DNA from: Dehalococcoidia bacterium
Lineage (GTDB): Bacteria > Chloroflexota > Dehalococcoidia > SZUA-161
Direction of reading: 5' to 3'
Length of the DNA stretch: 64,000 bases
NCBI GenBank assembly: GCA_030619685.1
Contig: JAUXAX010000002.1
Span: forward strand, 1 to 64,000
The position numbers and the translations under genes were made by a program. This document shows, one piece after another, positions 52,557 through 61,467 of this stretch. The notes under the pieces are model-generated. The model saw nothing but the letters and a program-made list of their open reading frames with translations, was not told the origin of the DNA and did not search any database. Every line of letters begins with the position of its first letter. The first letter of the stretch is position 1.

Positions 52557-53087
52557 TTAACCCCTTTCTTTGTCTACGCTACGCTTCTCGCCTGAAAGCA
52601 GCCCTTGGAGTGGAGTCCAGGGTGAATCAGGGTGAATAGGAGTGCAGTCACAGGTTTCATAGTTGAGGTTGCGGCCGCACTGGGGACATAAGCCGGCACA
52701 GTCCTCTCGGCAAATCGGCTTCATGGGCTGAGCTAGCAGCGTATATTGGCGCACTGCCTCGCTAAGATCGAGGAGGTTATTCTCATCGATGGTGAAGGCG
52801 CCCGATTCAGTTGCTGAGGGCAGGAGCGCCCCGCTAGCCGGGTCTCTCGTTATGAAGTACTCCTCCTCAATATCAAGGGACAACGGGTAGTCAAACTCCT
52901 CGAGGCAGCGACTGCACACCTCCCTGGCAGTGGTCTCAACGGTGCCGCGCACCAGGATACTGCGATTGGTGCGAAGCAGTTGCACTTCGCCGCGAATCGG
53001 GAGGCCAATCTCCCCTGTCTCGTCAATCGCGCAGTGGCGGACCGAGCCTACGGCTTCCTTTAGCTGCTGGGCGACGTTGATCTTCAT
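52557..53087 (-). CDS. yceD: DUF177/YceD-family protein
   Basis: 176 residues. The family signature is REVCSRCLEEFDYPLSLDIEEEY, and the C-terminal cysteine set CREDCAGLCPQCGRNLNYETCDC is also typical. The family is linked to 23S rRNA accumulation and always found with rpmF; the exact role is unsettled. It lies 7 bp before rpmF and is the first gene of the fatty acid operon. About 205 bp upstream hold no other gene. Confidence 0.9.
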   Translation of the reverse strand: MKINVAQQLKEAVGSVRHCAIDETGEIGLPIRGEVQLLRTNRSILVRGTVETTAREVCSRCLEEFDYPLSLDIEEEYFITRDPASGALLPSATESGAFTIDENNLLDLSEAVRQYTLLAQPMKPICREDCAGLCPQCGRNLNYETCDCTPIHPDSPWTPLQGLLSGEKRSVDKERG

Positions 53088-53293
53088 TACACAGTCAATG
53101 CAGTGAGACTATCAGTTGGCAATTGCACAGTCCGATATGTCAGCAACAATTTTAGGATACATCGTCCAGAGTTGTCAACCTACGCTGGGAGAAGTCGATT
53201 GAACAGGAGAGAGCAGAAAACCGGGTGATATCCTGGATGCTTTTTTTAAGCTAGCACAAGAGACTCTTAAGGTTACGAGCTACCAGGATGCCG

Positions 53294-53725
53294 TCATTGA
53301 TACTCCAGGAAGTAATACGAAACTCCGCCAATAACAGCTAAGACCACGGCAATTGCCCCAAGTATTCTGAGAAACATATTTCGCCTTGCCGCCCCGTTCG
53401 GATGGTACCGCAAAACATAGGATGGCGCTTTCCAGAACGGCGCTTTACTCACCCAGAAATCATATACCGTACCTGATTTGAGTCTAAGGCGATCTCTCAG
53501 TTTTCTGTTGATGTTGATCTGATGAACCCGTGGATGAGGAACCTCTGCCACCTCGTTATTTCGCACCCTGCAGCTTATCTTCGAGCTTTTTGCTGAGAGG
53601 TGTATATACCTATTGTACTTGATACCTTTAGGAAGGTCATCGGGGTGCATTCTCACGACAAGCATACCTTCGTCGTCTTGCGGAGAACCGCCAACTTTAA
53701 GATGCCTCTTGATCGGCCGAGCCAT
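53294..53725 (-). CDS. uncharacterised protein with a C-terminal membrane anchor
   Basis: 143 residues, unrecognised. The first 110 residues are basic and beta-rich (GMLVVRMHPDDLPKGIKYNR, ISCRVRNNEVAEVPHPRVHQ, LRDRLRLKSGTVYDFWVSKA), which looks like a small barrel such as an SpoVT/AbrB-type or Tudor-like fold, but this is a guess. Residues about 116-138 (MFLRILGAIAVVLAVIGGVSYYF) are one membrane segment, making it a tail-anchored protein with its domain in the cytoplasm. It follows rtcB by 138 bp on the same strand. Confidence 0.6.
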   Translation of the reverse strand: MARPIKRHLKVGGSPQDDEGMLVVRMHPDDLPKGIKYNRYIHLSAKSSKISCRVRNNEVAEVPHPRVHQININRKLRDRLRLKSGTVYDFWVSKAPFWKAPSYVLRYHPNGAARRNMFLRILGAIAVVLAVIGGVSYYFLEYQ

Positions 53726-53863
53726 ATTCCTTACTTACCCAGCTCAGTGATTGGAACCGGTTTACTGCCAAATTCATTATAGTGACCTGTGAGCCAACCC
53801 GCAACAGTGTTCTGCAAACTCTACTAGCAACTGCGCTGAATCCTTGGGCCAACGAGATGATGG

Positions 53864-55324
53864 CTAGCCCTTGATCACACCGATTGGTCTCGCTTTGACC
53901 ACCTTGGGCGATATACCAGCGGCGTCGGTTATATGCACTACCTCTGCTACATCCTTATAGACTGCTGGTGCTTCTTCAGCCAGGGAAGCGATGCTCGCTA
54001 CCTTAATGGCGATCCCCTTAGCTGCCAGCTCGTTGGCAACGTCGGCGCCCCTGATGCTTCTCTTCGCTGCCGAGCGACTCTGAACCCTCCCCGCGCCGTG
54101 ACAGGTGGAGCCGAAGGTCTCCTCCATAGCTTTTTCCGTCCCCACTGCCACGTATGAGTAGCGTCCCATGTCGCCGGGGATGAGAACCGGCTGCCCTACC
54201 TTGCTGTATGCCTTAGGCAAGTCAGGATGGCCGGCGGGAAACGCCCTCGTTGCTCCTTTGCGGTGAACACATACAGTTAGCTTCTTGCCTTCTACCTGGT
54301 GCTCCTCTATCTTGGCGATATTGTGTGCCACATCGTAGATAATCTCCATGCCCAGATCACGAGGGCTTTTGGCTAAGACCCTGGAGAATGACTCTCTGGT
54401 CCAATGGGTAATGCACTGGCGGTTGGCCCAGGCATAGTTGGCGGCGCAGGCCATCGCTGCCAGGTAGGACTGCCCCTCGGGTGACTTTACCGGGGCGCAT
54501 GCAAGCTGGCGATCGGGAAGATCGATGCCATAGGTCTTAACGGCGGCCCCCATGGTCCCCAGATAGTCGGTGCAGACCTGGTGGCCAAATCCTCTGGAAC
54601 CGGTATGAATCAGGACAAGTATCTGCCCCGTCCCCTCTATACCGAAAGCTCGGGCTATCTCGGCATCATAGATCTCATCTACGACCTGGACTTCTAGAAA
54701 GTGGTTGCCTGAGCCCAGGGTCCCGGATTGGGGTGTACCACGACTCTTGGCCTTGACGCTCACCTTGTCAGGATCCGCTCCCCCCAGACAACCGCGCTCT
54801 TCGGTGAATTCCAGGTCTTCCGATTCGCCGTATCCTGCAGCTACTGCCCAGGCCGCTCCTTGGCGCAGAAGTTTATCGATTTCGTTGCCCCTGAGTCGTA
54901 TCTTTCCCTTAGAACCCAAGCCCGATGGTACGTTGATGAAAAGGTCGGAGAGTAGCCTCTCTATCCGGGGTTTGACCTCGTCCTCGGTTAGATTGGTGCG
55001 CAGAAGGCGCACGCCGCAGTTGATGTCGAAACCCACGCCGCCAGGGGATATCACACCGTCATCTACCCGGGTAGCAGCAACTCCACCAATAGGGAAGCCG
55101 TAGCCCCAGTGTATGTCGGGCATGGCCAGTGACTTGTCCACTATCCCCGGCAGGAAGGCAACATTGGCTACCTGCTCCAGTGATTCCTCGTCCTGAATAC
55201 TGCGGATCATCTTCTCATCGGAGAAGAGTAGCCCGGGTACTCGCATTCCCGACTTATACGTCTTAGGTATCTCCCAGCGGTAATCGTCTATCCTGATTAG
55301 TGCTCCTCGCGAGCCTACTGACAT
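53864..55324 (-). CDS. rtcB: RNA-splicing ligase RtcB
   Basis: 486 residues. Metal-binding residues lie in GVGFDINCGVRLLRT, GTLGSGNHFLEVQ and LIHTGSRGFGHQV; the guanylylated His is in the TCHGAGRVQSRSAAKR region with its GMP-binding surroundings. It joins 2',3'-cyclic phosphate and 5'-OH RNA ends with GTP, as in tRNA or mRNA repair. It starts 11 bp after the archease stop, a conserved functional pair. It belongs to the intein-free standard-length group. Confidence 0.95.
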   Translation of the reverse strand: MSVGSRGALIRIDDYRWEIPKTYKSGMRVPGLLFSDEKMIRSIQDEESLEQVANVAFLPGIVDKSLAMPDIHWGYGFPIGGVAATRVDDGVISPGGVGFDINCGVRLLRTNLTEDEVKPRIERLLSDLFINVPSGLGSKGKIRLRGNEIDKLLRQGAAWAVAAGYGESEDLEFTEERGCLGGADPDKVSVKAKSRGTPQSGTLGSGNHFLEVQVVDEIYDAEIARAFGIEGTGQILVLIHTGSRGFGHQVCTDYLGTMGAAVKTYGIDLPDRQLACAPVKSPEGQSYLAAMACAANYAWANRQCITHWTRESFSRVLAKSPRDLGMEIIYDVAHNIAKIEEHQVEGKKLTVCVHRKGATRAFPAGHPDLPKAYSKVGQPVLIPGDMGRYSYVAVGTEKAMEETFGSTCHGAGRVQSRSAAKRSIRGADVANELAAKGIAIKVASIASLAEEAPAVYKDVAEVVHITDAAGISPKVVKARPIGVIKG

Positions 55325-55335
55325 CTCACCACCCC

Positions 55336-55749
55336 CTAAACGTCCAGAATTACCTGAACCCTGAATCCGTTTCCCTTCTCAATCTTGAGCGAGTGATAAG
55401 TAGCTGCCTTGACCGCTCCTTTCAGTTGGTGGCGCAAGGTATCTATCTGCTCACCGTAAACGTTGGCCCGGAGCCGCTTTTGGTTCAAGTCGGTGATATC
55501 GAATCTGCTGAGGATAACATGGTCGACATCAAATATATAGAGGAGTTCATTAAGCCAGTCCACCAGAAGAGTCTCCTGGTCGGGGGCCTGGAGATCGATC
55601 TCCCGGCAGAACCCTTCACCCACCCCCTCGAGTTCGGCTATCAGGCTGAACATGCCGTAGGCAGTGTTGGCAAAGGCTTCCTTGAGGTCGCTTCCATAGG
55701 CAACTATGCCAACATCGGCAGTGTGGTCAATAATCTCGAACCGTGTCAT
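55336..55749 (-). CDS. archease (RtcB activator)
   Basis: 137 residues. Family marks are the N-terminal FEIIDHTADVGIVAYGSDLKEAFANTAYGMF and the C-terminal HQLKGAVKAATYHSLKIEKG, holding the conserved Asp and metal-binding His residues. Archease speeds RtcB guanylylation and allows several turnovers. It is directly upstream of rtcB. The start is an ATG at 55749. Confidence 0.95.
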   Translation of the reverse strand: MTRFEIIDHTADVGIVAYGSDLKEAFANTAYGMFSLIAELEGVGEGFCREIDLQAPDQETLLVDWLNELLYIFDVDHVILSRFDITDLNQKRLRANVYGEQIDTLRHQLKGAVKAATYHSLKIEKGNGFRVQVILDV

Positions 55750-55924
55750 GGTTAGCTCTTATTCCAATTATACCATCTCTGCGATAGCAAACCCAAAAGG
55801 AGGAGTAGCACCTTCCGACTGCCATAGGTATGGGAGCGAAGCTCCCGTGGGTGGGAGGGTGGGAAAGAAACTATTGTTAGCAAAACTGTCACCTCAATCA
55901 AAAGGTTTGTGTTAAAATCCTGGC

Positions 55925-56395
55925 ATGAGATTCATAGGCGACTCCAATGTAGGTAGGCTGGCGAGGTGGCTCAGGATCGCAGGGTTTGATACGCTGTTCA
56001 TCAAGGGTATCGATGATAACAGGCTGGTTCGTATTGCTTTGGATGAGGGTAGGGTGTTGCTTACCAGGGATACACAGATACTGAGGAGGCGCCTGGTCAC
56101 CAGCGGCCGGCTAAAGGTCATATTGATAGAGGACGATGAGGGTAAGGCTCAGCTACGCCAGGTATTGACCACACTCAATCTGGCTGGCCAACTGAGGCCA
56201 TTCTCCCTTTGTGTCGAGTGCAATGAGCCCCTGGTGCCCAGGGAAAGAGGGGAGGTTGAGGAACTGGTGCCACCCTATGTGTTCCAAACCCAGACTCAGT
56301 ATATGCAATGTCCTGGCTGTCTGCGCGTTTACTGGCGGGGAACTCACTGGGAGAGGATGAGCAGAGAGCTTGAGAGAATAGTGGGTACTGTATAA
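55925..56395 (+). CDS. Mut7-C RNase domain-containing protein
   Basis: 156 residues. The N-terminal PIN-like fold has acidic residues in RFIGDSNVGRLARWLRIAGFD and LLTRDTQILRR; the C-terminal zinc ribbon is CVECNEPLVP...CPGCLRVYW followed by GTHWERM. This is the Mut7-C family, predicted RNases. A TAAAAT -10-like hexamer at 55913-55918 lies so close to the ATG that the mRNA may be nearly leaderless. Its stop TAA overlaps the ATA that stands in the start position of the next, decayed gene. Confidence 0.88.
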   Translation: MRFIGDSNVGRLARWLRIAGFDTLFIKGIDDNRLVRIALDEGRVLLTRDTQILRRRLVTSGRLKVILIEDDEGKAQLRQVLTTLNLAGQLRPFSLCVECNEPLVPRERGEVEELVPPYVFQTQTQYMQCPGCLRVYWRGTHWERMSRELERIVGTV

Positions 56396-56791
56396 AAAGA
56401 GCGGCTTTTGTCTATGGTGAGGCACTTACACAGCGCGACAGCAGGGTAGATGAGGTATTTGGCCCTACGCGCCTGCAATACACCTACGAGCTGCTAAAGT
56501 CCTATCGGACCTTTGACTCACCGGCTTCGATGCTGGTAGTCCCTGAGGATGCTGATGAAGCTTCCCTGCTTTCTTTCCACACCGAGGAGTACGTGAAAGC
56601 AGTGAGAAGCTTCAGTAGCGGTGAAAAGACATTCAATCCCGCTCGTTTCAATTTCAGTGAACTTGGCGACAACCCGATTTACCCTGGAATGTATGAGTTG
56701 TCCACTCTGGTAGCGGGGGCTTCTCTGCGGGCAGCGGAACTGGTGTCCACAGGCGAGGTCGATGTCGCCTTTAACAGTTCGGGTGGGTTGA
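56392..56791 (+). pseudogene. truncated AcuC/histone-deacetylase-like gene
   Basis: From 56392 the frame reads ATA followed by KRAAFVYGEALTQRDSR, then FGPTRLQYTYELLKSY, MLVVPEDADEASLLSFHTEEY and DVAFNSSGGL, the N-terminal third of an AcuC-type deacetylase. The start codon position is ATA, not ATG, and no other start exists upstream before an in-frame TGA. The similarity ends at GGL, where the family continues HHA; from about 56791 the frame runs antisense into the end of the CaiB gene. So it lacks a start and two thirds of the protein, including all zinc ligands. A complete relative is at 28717-29751. Confidence 0.75.
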
Positions 56792-56792
56792 C

Positions 56793-57944
56793 CTACCTTA
56801 TCGCCCCCGACTTGCGCATCTCCTCGATCTGCTGCTCGGTGTAGCCCAGCCCCTGCAGGATCTGCTCCGTGTGCTGCCCGATGAGGGGGGCGAAGCTCCT
56901 GAATTTCGACGGTGTCTCAGAGAGCTTGATCGGCGTGCCGAGCTGTCTCACCTTGCCCTCCGTCGGGTGGTCGAATTCAGGAAACATGTCTCGGCTGACC
57001 AACTGCGGGTCGTTAACCACCTCATCTAGCTCCAGAACCGGGCTGACGCAGGTGTCCGCATCCTTCATAACCTGGAACCATTCGTCCCTGGTCTTGGTTA
57101 GAAACGCCTCCCTGATTGCAGAGTACACCTCTTGCAGCTTCTCACCCTTGGCGCGCTGGCGGGGGATCAGGTCTTCCCTGCCCAGAGCGCGGCAAAAGCG
57201 CTCCCAGAAATAGGGCTCTATCAGGCCGGTGGAGACAAACCTGTCATCCTTGGTCTTCCATACGTTTATCGTTGGTGACGGCCACCCCCTCTGGGGTACG
57301 AAGCCGTCTCTGAAGTATCTCAGCAAGCTGACGGTGAGGAAGGGGAGAACGCTGTCGGTTATGGAGATGTCCACATACTGGCCTCTTCCCGTCTTATCCC
57401 GCGCGATGAGCGCGCAGAGGATGCCGATAACGCAGTGCAGGGCGCTGCCGATATCGGCCAGGGCAGCTCGAATGAGCACTGGATTGCCTTCCCGATCTCC
57501 CGTAAGTCCCACCGCTCCGCCTATGGAGATGTAGTTGGGGTCGTGCCCGGGGAGGTCGTGATAGGGTCCATCCTGACCGAAGCCTGTTAGGCTGCAATAG
57601 ACGATCCTCGGATTGAGCTTGGAGATGGTCTCGTAGTCCACCCCCAGCTTCTTGGCAACCCCGGGACGGAAGGCTTCCATAACGACGTCAGCGTCAGTTG
57701 CCAGCTTATGGAAAACCTCCCTGGCTTCTGCGGCCTTCAGATTGAGAGCGATGCTCTTCTTATTACGGGACAGGTAATCATAGGCCGCCTGTTTCTCCTG
57801 GTCTGGAAGCATCCCCATCTGGTACGCGGGGTCTTCGATTTTGATCACCTCTGCGCCCATGTCCGCCAGGACCATGGTGCAGAATGGCCCGGGCACGGTG
57901 CGGGACAGGTCCAAGACCCTCATTCCTTCCAGTGCCAGTGTCAT
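56793..57944 (-). CDS. CaiB/BaiF family (class III) CoA-transferase
   Basis: 383 residues. It has EGMRVLDLSRTVPGPFCTMVLADMGAEVIKIEDP, NRNKKSIALNLKAAEAREV, ADVVMEAFRPGVAKKLGVDYE, and the catalytic Asp in GRGQYVDISITDSVL. The opening resembles alpha-methylacyl-CoA racemase-like members (GPGPFC), so a racemase role is possible. The start is the ATG at 57944 after GGAGGG. It is alone on this strand; its stop lies 2 bp from the break point of the decayed acuC gene. Confidence 0.88.
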   Translation of the reverse strand: MTLALEGMRVLDLSRTVPGPFCTMVLADMGAEVIKIEDPAYQMGMLPDQEKQAAYDYLSRNKKSIALNLKAAEAREVFHKLATDADVVMEAFRPGVAKKLGVDYETISKLNPRIVYCSLTGFGQDGPYHDLPGHDPNYISIGGAVGLTGDREGNPVLIRAALADIGSALHCVIGILCALIARDKTGRGQYVDISITDSVLPFLTVSLLRYFRDGFVPQRGWPSPTINVWKTKDDRFVSTGLIEPYFWERFCRALGREDLIPRQRAKGEKLQEVYSAIREAFLTKTRDEWFQVMKDADTCVSPVLELDEVVNDPQLVSRDMFPEFDHPTEGKVRQLGTPIKLSETPSKFRSFAPLIGQHTEQILQGLGYTEQQIEEMRKSGAIR

Positions 57945-58073
57945 CGAGTCCCTCCAAATTAGGCTGTTGCTATAATACACTGATAAGCGCTTTTGTTCCA
58001 GAGCCAGGGGGCGCAGGATGTCATACAGTCCTCCCTCCCCTTGCGGGAGGGGGTTAGGGGTATTCAGCCAACC

Positions 58074-58102
58074 TTGACTTTCAGTTCCTTCGAGTCTATG
58101 CT
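58074..58102 (+). promoter_or_regulatory. promoter of the tlyA-nadK run
   Basis: TTGACT (58074-58079), 17-bp spacer, TATGCT (58097-58102). The predicted transcript begins about 3 nt before the GTG at 58112, so the mRNA may be leaderless. The 167-bp gap before it also has a CTCCC/GGGAG hairpin at about 58031-58055. Confidence 0.5.
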
Positions 58103-58111
58103 AAAAACGGT

Positions 58112-58837
58112 GTGAGTAGGCAGAGGATAGATACCCTGCTCGTTACCAGAGGACTGGTCGATAGCAGGGAGAAGGCCAGGGTTATGGTCATGGAGGGCGC
58201 TGTTGTCGCCGACGACAGGACGGTCATCAAGCCCAGCACCCTGGTCAGGGAGGATGCTGAGGTCCATCTGCTCCAGAGCCCTCCATTTGTAGGTAGAGGT
58301 GGCCTCAAGCTGGAGGGGGCGCTTGACGAGTTCCAGGTGGATGTTACATCCCTGGTGGTGGTCGATGTCGGGGCTTCCACCGGTGGCTTTACCGATTGCC
58401 TACTGAAGCGCGGAGCGAGCAAGGTATATGCCATCGACGTTGGTTACGGGCAGCTTGACTACCGGCTGAGGCAAGATCCCAGGGTGGTGGTGATGGAGCG
58501 GGTCAACGCTCGCTACCCGTTCGCCCTGCCTGAGCCGGTTGACCTGGCTACAGTTGACATATCATTTATCTCCCTGGAGAAGGTAGTGCCCACAGTGGCC
58601 GATGCAGTGAAGGGTGGGGGGCGATTGATTGTGCTGGTTAAACCCCAGTTTGAGGCGGGGCGGCGGCAGGTAAGCAAAGGAGGTCTGGTCAAAGACCCCC
58701 TGGTACACGCTACCGTCCTGGGTCGCTTTATCTGCTGGGCCATCGACCACGGCTTCAGGCTAGAGGGCCTGGTCGCGTCGCCGATCCTGGGCGCTGAGGG
58801 CAACAGGGAGTTTTTTGTCCTGCTAGGGAAACCATAG
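58112..58837 (+). CDS. tlyA: TlyA-family rRNA 2'-O-methyltransferase (S4 + FtsJ-like)
   Basis: 241 residues. The N-terminal S4 RNA-binding domain (RIDTLLVTRGLVDSREKARVM) is followed by a Rossmann methyltransferase domain (FVGRGGLKLEGAL, VVVDVGASTGGFTDCLL for SAM, VDISFISLEKV and VKPQFEAGR with the catalytic Lys). TlyA methylates 16S and 23S rRNA and sets capreomycin sensitivity; the hemolysin name is historical. The start GTG is assigned from the family's N-terminus. nadK follows after 29 bp. Confidence 0.92.
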   Translation: MSRQRIDTLLVTRGLVDSREKARVMVMEGAVVADDRTVIKPSTLVREDAEVHLLQSPPFVGRGGLKLEGALDEFQVDVTSLVVVDVGASTGGFTDCLLKRGASKVYAIDVGYGQLDYRLRQDPRVVVMERVNARYPFALPEPVDLATVDISFISLEKVVPTVADAVKGGGRLIVLVKPQFEAGRRQVSKGGLVKDPLVHATVLGRFICWAIDHGFRLEGLVASPILGAEGNREFFVLLGKP

Positions 58838-58866
58838 GAGCCTGTCTCAAGACTACGGGTAGAAGG

Positions 58867-59700
58867 TTGGACTTGAACAAAAAGGTTGGCATCCTGTTCC
58901 AGCCCAAGATCCAGGCTGCTCAGGACCTGGCCCAACAGCTAGCAAAGGTCGTGGGCGATCTGGACGCTGCGGTTTGGATTTGCTCATCCTGGGAAGAGGA
59001 CAGGGCCAAAGAACAGGCAGAGGAGACTGAACTCATAATCTGCCTGGGCGGCGATGGCACTATTCTCAGGGCAGCGCGCATAGCTAACCCCCGGTCGATT
59101 CCTATTCTGGGCATAAACTTGGGACGTGTTGGCTTTATGACCGAGCTGCGTGCCGAGGATGCCTTGAGCCGGGTGCCCGCTTTTGTCAAAGATGAGGGCC
59201 GGGTCGAGGAGAGGACGATGCTTCAGGCGGAGCTCATCTCAGCGGATACCCCTCCGTTTCACGCGCTAAACGATGTGGTTGTCGGTCGCGGGGAGAGATG
59301 CCGTTTGATCCGCGTCACGGCGACCCTCGATGGAGAACTGTTGACAACCTATAAATGCGATGGTGTGATCTTAGCCACAGCAACCGGCAGCACTGGCTAT
59401 TCCCTGGCGGCAGGCGGTCCTATACTCCATCCTCTCGCCAGGGAGATCCTGCTGCTGCCAATAGCAGCTCATCTCAGCTTGAGCACTGCTCTGGTCTTAC
59501 CTTCTGACACAAAGGTGAAGCTGGAGGTGAGCACCACTCATGGAGCAACGCTCAGCATTGATGGCCAGATTGAGGTGCCGCTAAGCGACGGATCTGTTGT
59601 GGAAGTTAGACGCAGTCCTCACGTCACCAGGTTGCTGAGGTCTGATCAGCCCACATCTTTTTACGAAACGTTGATGCAGAGGCTGGCAAAGAGGGAGTAG
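58867..59700 (+). CDS. nadK: NAD kinase
   Basis: 277 residues. The diacylglycerol kinase-like fold has the GGDGT motif in IICLGGDGTILRAAR, LGINLGRVGFMTEL, the NAD site LNDVVVGRGERCRLI and ATATGSTGYSLAAGGPI. It makes NADP+ from NAD+ and ATP. No ATG is available near the N-terminus; TTG at 58867 or 58873 is used. It follows tlyA as in many bacteria. Confidence 0.93.
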   Translation: MDLNKKVGILFQPKIQAAQDLAQQLAKVVGDLDAAVWICSSWEEDRAKEQAEETELIICLGGDGTILRAARIANPRSIPILGINLGRVGFMTELRAEDALSRVPAFVKDEGRVEERTMLQAELISADTPPFHALNDVVVGRGERCRLIRVTATLDGELLTTYKCDGVILATATGSTGYSLAAGGPILHPLAREILLLPIAAHLSLSTALVLPSDTKVKLEVSTTHGATLSIDGQIEVPLSDGSVVEVRRSPHVTRLLRSDQPTSFYETLMQRLAKRE

Positions 59701-59706
59701 ACGGAG

Positions 59707-60213
59707 ATGAAAGTGGAAGAAGCCAAAATAGCTGATGCTACCCAGATGCATAAGCTTATCAACAAATTCGCCGGTGAGGGTGAGATGCTTCCTCGCGCCC
59801 TGAGCGAGATTTACGAAAATATCAGGGACTATTTTGTGGTCAGAGATGGCGACAAGCTAGCCGCCTGTGTGGCGCTTCATGTGAGCTGGTCCGATCTGGC
59901 TGAGATTAAGTCCTTGGTCGTCGCTGAGGGTAGTAAAGGGCAGGGTATCGGTACAACGTTGGTCAAGAGGTGTATCGAAGAGGCCAGGGAACTGGGTATC
60001 TCCACTGTGTTCTGTTTGACCTACAAGCCAGCCTTTTTCCAGAAGTGCGGCTTCGCCCTCATTGACAAGTCACAACTTCCCCGTAAGATCTGGGGGGAGT
60101 GCTATAGATGTCCCAAGTTTCCCGATTGTGATGAGGTGCCGCTGCTCTTGCATCTTGGGCCGCCGAGGCCGTTGAGTGATGAAAGTGAGCCAGGAACGAA
60201 CCCTGCATACTGA
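59707..60213 (+). CDS. GNAT N-acetyltransferase, N-acetylglutamate synthase-like
   Basis: 168 residues. The acetyl-CoA loop is SLVVAEGSKGQGIGTTLVKRC, followed by FCLTYKPAFFQKCGFALIDKSQLPRKIWGECYRCPKFPDCDE, whose FF-K-GF and W-EC--C--F--C pattern is shared with short ArgA-like acetylglutamate synthases. It may therefore catalyse the first step of arginine synthesis, but no arg genes are near. It starts 6 bp after nadK and overlaps the Nudix gene by 38 nt in another frame. Confidence 0.82.
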   Translation: MKVEEAKIADATQMHKLINKFAGEGEMLPRALSEIYENIRDYFVVRDGDKLAACVALHVSWSDLAEIKSLVVAEGSKGQGIGTTLVKRCIEEARELGISTVFCLTYKPAFFQKCGFALIDKSQLPRKIWGECYRCPKFPDCDEVPLLLHLGPPRPLSDESEPGTNPAY

Positions 60214-60718
60214 GCGGATTTACCAGGGAAGACAGGTTGGCCTGAGGGTTGATACAGTGGAGCTGCCCTCGGGCAGGACGACGAAGCGGGAGATCGTAGA
60301 GCATGGTGCCTGCAGCGCCATCGTCGCTATCGACTCTGAGGACAACGTCCTTCTCGTTCGGCAGTATCGTAAACCTGTGGAGAAGGCGCTGCTGGAGATA
60401 CCTGCTGGCAACATGGAACCCGGCGAGGACACGCTTCAGTGTGCCCGCAGGGAGCTCGAAGAGGAGACAGGCTTCTCCGCCGAGCGATGGGAGAAGTCGG
60501 GTTCCTTCTACACCAGCCCCGGTTTCTGTACCGAGGAGATGCACCTCTATCTCGCCACAGAGCTCAGACAGGCCAGGCGTGATGGGGATGACGACGAGAG
60601 CATCGAGTTGGTGCGCGTACCCTTGACCAAGGTCCCCGAGCTTATCGCCTCAGGCGAGGTGTGCGACGCCAAGAGCATCGCCGGTCTGCTGATGGCGCTG
60701 CGCGCCCTGCGCCGTTAG
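60176..60718 (+). CDS. Nudix hydrolase, ADP-ribose pyrophosphatase type
   Basis: 180 residues. The Nudix box is GNMEPGEDTLQCARRELEEE followed by TGF, matching Gx5Ex7REUxEExGU. The N-terminal VDTVELPSGRTTKREIVEH and the post-box SFYTSPGFCTEEMHLYLA place it with ADP-sugar pyrophosphatases (NudF group). It clears ADP-ribose. The start is a GTG at 60176 or the adjoining ATG at 60179; the latter is as likely. Confidence 0.9.
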   Translation: MMKVSQERTLHTERIYQGRQVGLRVDTVELPSGRTTKREIVEHGACSAIVAIDSEDNVLLVRQYRKPVEKALLEIPAGNMEPGEDTLQCARRELEEETGFSAERWEKSGSFYTSPGFCTEEMHLYLATELRQARRDGDDDESIELVRVPLTKVPELIASGEVCDAKSIAGLLMALRALRR

Positions 60719-60819
60719 CCCAAACGGGTGTTCATTTCAACGCCCTTTGTGGGGGTTCTCCTCTGTTTCGGTTGATACGCCAATTCCAGACCGCTCTCCC
60801 ACTATGTTATAAGGCCACC

Positions 60820-61362
60820 ATGACTGGCGGCGAAATGGGCATAATTGCGACACAGTTCTTTGTTGCTGGCGGGACTATCAGCCTAGCAGTAGTTGCATTC
60901 AAGACGATACGACGAGCAGAATCTAATCGCAGTCGTGACAAGAGAGATGGCTTTGTTAGACAGATAGCAGATTGGGCTGTCGAAGTCCAGAACTTGCACC
61001 ATCGCCATGGCGACATTGAACCTTCACTTATCCCGCCTCTGCTGGAGAAGGAAGCCTTGGTAAGGGATGCCACCCTAGCAGGCATTGAAATCAAGTCGCT
61101 ATTTGACCAGATGGAAAGGTGTACCATTGCTGTGGCTAGAGGAGGGGACTTGGGTAGTCTCGCCGAGACTTTCGACAGAGAACTGTCGGAGGCCGTCAAC
61201 GAAACAATACAGGCTCTGGGTAGAGTCATAGCAGACTTCAGGCCGATTTTGGACGACCTACGCTCTGGGGTAAAGCCAGTGCAGGCAAGTCCAGACTTTG
61301 AGCCAGTGATAGTTGCTACTGGAAAGGTGCTGCAACGAGCGAAGGAACTGATAGCGCAATGA
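60820..61362 (+). CDS. uncharacterised protein with an N-terminal membrane anchor
   Basis: 180 residues, unrecognised. Residues about 7-26 (GIIATQFFVAGGTISLAVVAF) form one membrane segment, followed by a basic stretch (KTIRRAESNRSRDKR) and about 140 residues of predicted helix (DWAVEVQNLHHRHGD, LVRDATLAGIEIKSLFDQME, LSEAVNETIQALGRVIADFR), like a coiled-coil cytoplasmic domain. The ATG at 60820 with AAGG upstream is chosen; the frame is open to 60661 but overlaps the Nudix gene. It precedes the inverted-repeat cassette. Confidence 0.6.
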   Translation: MTGGEMGIIATQFFVAGGTISLAVVAFKTIRRAESNRSRDKRDGFVRQIADWAVEVQNLHHRHGDIEPSLIPPLLEKEALVRDATLAGIEIKSLFDQMERCTIAVARGGDLGSLAETFDRELSEAVNETIQALGRVIADFRPILDDLRSGVKPVQASPDFEPVIVATGKVLQRAKELIAQ

Positions 61363-61467
61363 AAGCTGGTTCTATATAGCTGCCTCTAATTTGTCAAAAT
61401 CGTTTACCCCAAGCTGGACTAGCTCTATCACCCAATCTAAGAACTGCGGATAATGAGGAGATTGACA

